DNA of 9,568 bases from Comamonadaceae bacterium. GTDB lineage: Bacteria; Pseudomonadota; Gammaproteobacteria; Burkholderiales; Burkholderiaceae_C. The stretch is from assembly GCA_947458305.1 (NCBI GenBank), contig CANGZO010000082.1:1-9568 (forward strand), given 5' to 3'. Shown here one piece after another: positions 6,477 to 9,568 of this stretch. How positions within the stretch are numbered: the first letter of the stretch is position 1; each line of letters begins with the position of its first letter. The notes beneath the pieces were generated by a model. That model saw nothing but the letters and a program-made list of their open reading frames with translations, was not told the DNA's origin and searched no databases. Made by a program: the position numbers and the translations under genes.

Positions 6477-6515
6477 GCAGTGCATTTTTTGGCTCTGCAC
6501 CTGCAGTCACTGCAG
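6477..6515 (-). terminator. Overlapping hairpins at the 3' end of the nuo-linked operon
   Basis: Two inverted repeats overlap the DUF1178 stop region. CTGCAGT/ACTGCAG forms a 15-bp palindrome (6501-6515) containing the stop codon. GCAG-TGCA (6477-6484) pairs with TGCACCTGC (6496-6504), with a one-base bulge and an 11-nt loop. They are mutually exclusive. Neither is followed by a U-tract in the minus-strand transcript, so this is a weak candidate for 3'-end formation rather than a clear intrinsic terminator. Confidence 0.25.
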
Positions 6516-7046
6516 CGGCCCCTTGAGGTTTTCCGGCACGGGCAAAGCCAGGACATCGATGCCTTCATCAATCAACGCTTCGGTTTCTGCGCGTGTGGCT
6601 TGGCCGCGGATGTTGCGTTCTTCGCGTTCACCGTAATGGATTTTGCGGGCCTCTTCGGCAAATTGCGTTCCCACATCTTCGGTATTGGCCATGACGTGGC
6701 GCACCATGCTCATCATGGCCGCCTGAATCTGTTGCAAGCTGGGCTGGGCTACTTCGGACTGAGCCGCAGGGACAGCAGACGCCACCTCTTCAGAACGCGT
6801 CTCGGGGACTTTGGCAGCCGTTGCGGCACCGGCCTCTTGCCCACCGCCCTGCCCTTGCGACACGACCGGGGCGGTGCCGTGGCCCAGATTCAAACGCGGG
6901 GCCGAGAGCATTTTGGTGATCTCGCTGTCGTTGCACACCGGACATGTGACCAAGCCCCGCTCGCGCTGGCTGTCGTAGTCAGCTTGAGAGCCAAACCAGC
7001 CTTCAAAGCTGTGGCCCAAGGCACATTGCAAGTCGAGGACTTTCAT
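6507..7046 (-). CDS. DUF1178 family protein, putative zinc-ribbon
   Basis: A 179-residue protein of the DUF1178 family, function unknown. The N-terminus is the conserved part: MKVLDLQCALGHSFEGWF, then a DYDSQ-RGLVTCPVC stretch. C8, H12, C35 and C38 are spaced as in a small zinc ribbon, although metal binding is inferred. A low-complexity A/Q/E/P-rich linker (about 60-105) separates this from a second conserved helical region (QIQAAMMSMVRHVMANTEDVGTQFAEEARK and IHYGEREERNIRGQATRAE, about 105-155). It is the last gene of the nuo-linked string, starting 41 bases after the Nudix stop. I see no clear Shine-Dalgarno sequence before the ATG, so its translation may depend on upstream genes or on RNA structure. 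Confidence 0.88.
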   Translation of the reverse strand: MKVLDLQCALGHSFEGWFGSQADYDSQRERGLVTCPVCNDSEITKMLSAPRLNLGHGTAPVVSQGQGGGQEAGAATAAKVPETRSEEVASAVPAAQSEVAQPSLQQIQAAMMSMVRHVMANTEDVGTQFAEEARKIHYGEREERNIRGQATRAETEALIDEGIDVLALPVPENLKGPLQ

Positions 7047-7080
7047 GGGTGTGTGGTCAAGGTGGTGCGGACTCGGGCAT

Positions 7081-7102
7081 CAAACCATCACGCGATGGTT
7101 TG
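7081..7102 (-). promoter_or_regulatory. Hairpin across the Nudix stop codon
   Basis: CAAACCATC (7081-7089) and GATGGTTTG (7094-7102) are perfect 9-bp arms around a 4-nt loop. In the minus-strand transcript the hairpin holds the last Nudix codons and its UGA stop, and ends 34 bases before the DUF1178 ATG. It lacks a U-tract, so it is more likely an intercistronic processing, stability or coupling element than a terminator. The structure is observed, the role inferred. Confidence 0.45.
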
Positions 7103-7672
7103 CCACTCGAGGGGCCATTGGCCCGATTGCACATTTTGCAACCAAAGCAGGCCCGTCAATGTCTTGGCATCGGTCAACAGGCCTTGCTGGCAAGCGGCCA
7201 TCAATTCGGCCGGGGTGGCGGTGAACACATCCAAAAACTCGTCCTTGTCGAGTTGACGCGCCCCCAAGGTCAGGTCTTTGGCAAACCAGATCTCGATCAC
7301 CTCGGTGGAATAAGCGATGACCGGATGAAGCACGCCAGCACGGGCCCATTGGCGGGCGGTGTAACCGGTTTCTTCGAGCAGCTCGCGCTGGGCGCACAGC
7401 CAAGGGTCCTCACCGGGGTCGAGCTTGCCCGCCGGGAACTCGGTCATGACCTGCCCCACGGGGTAACGAAACTGCCGCTCCATCACCAAACGCAGTCCGT
7501 CTGGGGTGTCGAGCATGGGAATGACCATCACCGCACCGGGGTGCACCACATATTCACGGGTGGCCAGATTTTGGTTGGGCAGCTGCACGGTGTCGCGCAA
7601 CACATGCAAAAAGTGGCCACGCAAGAGCTCCTCTTGGTGAACCCGGCGCTCGATCAGGTGGTCGTCAGACAT
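7088..7672 (-). CDS. Nudix hydrolase, ADP-ribose pyrophosphatase type
   Basis: A 194-residue cytoplasmic enzyme. The full Nudix box GX5EX7REUXEEXGU is present as G82, E88, R96-E97-L98, E100-E101 and G103-Y104. It is preceded by RQFRYPVGQVMTEFPAGKLD, where the R-Q-x-R-x-P and EFPAG pattern is characteristic of ADP-ribose pyrophosphatases (ADP-ribose to AMP plus ribose 5-phosphate). HPVIAYSTEVIEIWFA follows the box, in the position of the substrate-side loop of that subfamily. The ADP-ribose preference is inferred from family resemblance; other nucleoside diphosphate derivatives are possible. It starts 28 bases after the DUF2818 stop, so it appears to belong to the complex I operon tail. I chose the ATG at 7672; the Shine-Dalgarno sequence is poor. 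Confidence 0.92.
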   Translation of the reverse strand: MSDDHLIERRVHQEELLRGHFLHVLRDTVQLPNQNLATREYVVHPGAVMVIPMLDTPDGLRLVMERQFRYPVGQVMTEFPAGKLDPGEDPWLCAQRELLEETGYTARQWARAGVLHPVIAYSTEVIEIWFAKDLTLGARQLDKDEFLDVFTATPAELMAACQQGLLTDAKTLTGLLWLQNVQSGQWPLEWQTIA

Positions 7673-7700
7673 GCCAGCAAGGTTGAGGGCTGCGCTGCGC

Positions 7701-8003
7701 TCAGTGTTTGCGGTGCATCAGGTAACGGTAAACAAAACCCGGAAAGGCCAGGGTAACGAACATGGTGCCCGTGACCGCATAAAACTCCCAGCCCTGCGGT
7801 GCGATTTGCCCGGCATGATTTTCTAGGGCAAGACCCACACCGCCGACCACAAAGTAAAGCAGCACCAATTCACCCAATCGCCAAACCAAGGGCTTGGACA
7901 GCCGCTGCGGTCCCAGCAGCAACACACGTTGGTTGATGAAAGGCAGATTGGCCGCCACCAAAGCCAAGAGGATCAAGGCTGTGATTTGGGTGGAGGTGTT
8001 CAT
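7701..8003 (-). CDS. DUF2818 family small membrane protein
   Basis: A 100-residue integral membrane protein of the DUF2818 family, function unknown. Three hydrophobic segments are visible at about 6-24, 44-60 and 72-92, with the connecting motif NLPFINQRVLLLGP and a basic C-terminus (YRYLMHRKH). It starts 18 bases after nuoN. From general knowledge of Burkholderiales genomes, DUF2818 genes commonly follow nuoN, so a link to complex I assembly or stability is reasonable but is inference. The gap to nuoN contains only a short GTTTGA/TCAAAC inverted repeat overlapping the nuoN stop, and no good Shine-Dalgarno sequence, which suggests translational coupling. Confidence 0.88.
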   Translation of the reverse strand: MNTSTQITALILLALVAANLPFINQRVLLLGPQRLSKPLVWRLGELVLLYFVVGGVGLALENHAGQIAPQGWEFYAVTGTMFVTLAFPGFVYRYLMHRKH

Positions 8004-8021
8004 GGTCTGGCGTTTGAAAAA

Positions 8022-9509
8022 TCAAACCGCGAGCATGCGCACGATCGAGTCGGCGCACAAGGCCATGAGCGCGCCCGGGAAAATGCCCAGCAGCAGCACC
8101 AGCAAACCGTTGGTGGACAAGACCAAGCGCACATCGAGCGAAGCCGAAACGGTGGTGGCCGTGACCGGCTCGTCAAAGTACATGACTTTGACCACGCGCA
8201 AATAGTAGAAAGCGCCAATCAGCGACATGATGACCGCAAAGATGGCCAGGCCCATGTAGAAAGCCTGACCGGAGGCCACCAGAGATTGCAACACCGATAG
8301 CTTGGCGTAAAAACCGACCATGGGCGGGATACCCGCCATCGAGAAGAGGCAGATCGCCATCACGCCCGCATACAAGGGGCTGCGTTGGTTGAGACCTGCC
8401 AGATCGGTGATCTCTTCGCTTTCAAAGCCTTGACGGGCCAGCAGCATGATGATGCCGAATGCGGCCAAGGTGGTCAGCACATACGACACCATGTAGAACA
8501 TGGCCGAGCTGTAGGCATTGGCGGCCAAAGTGGTTTCGCCGTTGATGACGCCCGCCACAAAGCCCAGCAGCACAAAACCCATTTGAGAGATGGTCGAATA
8601 GGCCAGCATGCGCTTGAGGTTGGTCTGCGCAATGGCCGCCAAATTGCCGATGAGCAATGAACCAATCGCCAGCAAAGCCAACATTTGTTGCCAGTCAAAG
8701 GCCAGGGGCAGCATGCCCTCGACCAACAAACGCACGAGGATGGCAAAAGCCGCCAGCTTGGGCGCGCCACCGATCATCAAAGTGGCCGCGGTCGGGGCAC
8801 CTTGGTAGACATCGGGAATCCACATGTGGAAAGGCACAGCACCGATTTTGAAAGCCAAGCCGGCCACGATGAAGACCAAACCGAACACCAACACTTGGTG
8901 GTTCACTTGACCCGAAGCAATGGCCTTGAGCACCGCCGACAGCTCGAGGCTGCCGGTTGCGCCGTACATCATGGACATGCCGTAGAGCAAGAAACCCGAG
9001 GCCATGGCACCCAGCACGAAGTACTTCATGGCCGCTTCGGTGGCTTGGGTGTGGTCGCGGCGCAGCGCCACCAGGGCGTAGCTGGACAGCGTTAGCAATT
9101 CCAGACCCAGGTAAATCACGATGAAGTTCTGACCCGAAATCATCATGCTCATGCCGAGCAAGGCGAACAGGCTCAAGCTGAAGATTTCACCGCCGCGCAT
9201 CATGTCGCGGTCGGCGGCATAGGGGCGCGAATACACCAAGGTGACCATCACCGCGATGGTGGCAAAGCACTTGAGCCAATGGCCCATCGGGTCGCTGACC
9301 ACCATGCGGCCAAAGCCATACAAAGTCTGACCGGCATCGGCATAAAAAGCGTGCAGCAAAGCCACGCCTGCCAAAGAGGCCAGCGTCAGCACATAGGTGC
9401 CGGTGCGCTTGGGGCTTTTCACGAAGAGGTCGGCCAGTGTCACCACGCAGGCCATGACCAGCAACACGATCTCCGGATACATCGTCATCCAGCTGGAGTT
9501 GTCCATCAT
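8022..9509 (-). CDS. nuoN: NADH-quinone oxidoreductase subunit N (complex I)
   Basis: NuoN is one of the three antiporter-like membrane subunits of respiratory complex I and forms a proton channel in the membrane arm. The 495-residue product is highly hydrophobic along its length, consistent with about 14 helices, and complete. Residues known to be important in E. coli NuoN have clear counterparts: E137 in YLGLELLTLSS, K162 in AAMKYFVLGA, K221 in AFKIGAVPFHMW, K251 in GGAPKLAAF and K403 in VGFYAKLSVL. NLKRMLAYSTISQMGF is the family signature. Two adjacent ATG codons (9509 and 9506) could start it; GAAAGAA lies about five bases upstream of the first. nuoM is expected just beyond the window edge. 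DUF2818 follows at 18 bases on the same strand. Confidence 0.97.
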   Translation of the reverse strand: MMDNSSWMTMYPEIVLLVMACVVTLADLFVKSPKRTGTYVLTLASLAGVALLHAFYADAGQTLYGFGRMVVSDPMGHWLKCFATIAVMVTLVYSRPYAADRDMMRGGEIFSLSLFALLGMSMMISGQNFIVIYLGLELLTLSSYALVALRRDHTQATEAAMKYFVLGAMASGFLLYGMSMMYGATGSLELSAVLKAIASGQVNHQVLVFGLVFIVAGLAFKIGAVPFHMWIPDVYQGAPTAATLMIGGAPKLAAFAILVRLLVEGMLPLAFDWQQMLALLAIGSLLIGNLAAIAQTNLKRMLAYSTISQMGFVLLGFVAGVINGETTLAANAYSSAMFYMVSYVLTTLAAFGIIMLLARQGFESEEITDLAGLNQRSPLYAGVMAICLFSMAGIPPMVGFYAKLSVLQSLVASGQAFYMGLAIFAVIMSLIGAFYYLRVVKVMYFDEPVTATTVSASLDVRLVLSTNGLLVLLLGIFPGALMALCADSIVRMLAV

Positions 9510-9568
9510 CTGTGTTCTTTCAATTCTTCAATTCAGGCGAAACGGTCTGGGTCCTGCGGCTCAAGGCA
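9510..9568 (-). other. Upstream region of nuoN, possibly the 3' end of nuoM
   Basis: By gene order nuoM should end here, but the fragment is too short to identify it. Two frames are open from the window edge: one reads CLEPQDPDRFA and stops at 9535-9533, the other reads ALSRRTQTVSPELKN and stops at 9522-9520. I cannot tell which is coding, if either. Nothing resembling a promoter is evident, in keeping with nuoN lying inside a longer operon. Confidence 0.3.

Noticed and set aside
6480..7756. Two plus-strand open frames opposite DUF1178 and the Nudix gene
   Set aside because: They have shadow-frame composition, and the minus-strand genes carry clear family motifs (Nudix box, CPVC).
8012..8027. 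GTTTGA/TCAAAC inverted repeat between nuoN and DUF2818
   Set aside because: It has only 6-bp arms, AT-rich with a homopolymer loop; too weak to claim a function.
1..9568. CRISPR array, tRNA/rRNA, insertion sequence, integrase or multi-gene defence system
   Set aside because: No periodic spacer-repeat structure, no tRNA-like cloverleaf and no transposase or integrase motifs in any credible frame.

Overview
The window looks like a chromosomal segment of a GC-rich betaproteobacterium, most likely order Burkholderiales and probably family Comamonadaceae. This rests on gene content and order: an endonuclease-type MutL, a mutL-(MFS)-miaA string, and a NADH dehydrogenase operon ending nuoN-DUF2818-Nudix-DUF1178. 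The assignment is by recognition, not by a database search.

Left block, 1-4173, plus strand: mutL (5' end outside the window), a Bcr/CflA-type MFS exporter and miaA. Their coding regions overlap (TGATG, then ATGA), so they are almost certainly one translationally coupled operon. It covers mismatch repair, drug efflux and tRNA A37 prenylation. Right block, 6507-9568, minus strand: nuoN, a small DUF2818 membrane protein, a Nudix hydrolase of ADP-ribose pyrophosphatase type and a DUF1178 protein with a possible zinc ribbon. These are closely spaced and appear to be the tail of the complex I operon.

The two core operons converge, and 4174-6506 between them holds accessory material, all on the minus strand. 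In transcription order it contains a KilA-N domain gene, arfB (ribosome rescue) and a VapBC-type toxin-antitoxin pair. The pair has its own promoter, overlapped by a tandem 11-bp repeat that looks like the autoregulatory operator. The KilA-N gene is clearly more AT-rich than its surroundings, which suggests acquisition.

Three non-coding structures stand out. (1) A symmetric pair of inverted 28-nt REP-like units (a REPIN-like element) fills most of the kilA-N/arfB gap. (2) A 34-bp near-perfect palindrome lies inside the KilA-N coding sequence. (3) A hairpin with a perfect 9-bp stem straddles the Nudix stop codon. I see no CRISPR array, tRNA, rRNA, transposase or complete new defence system. 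The best candidates for something undescribed are the orphan KilA-N gene with its internal palindrome and the REPIN-like element beside it.
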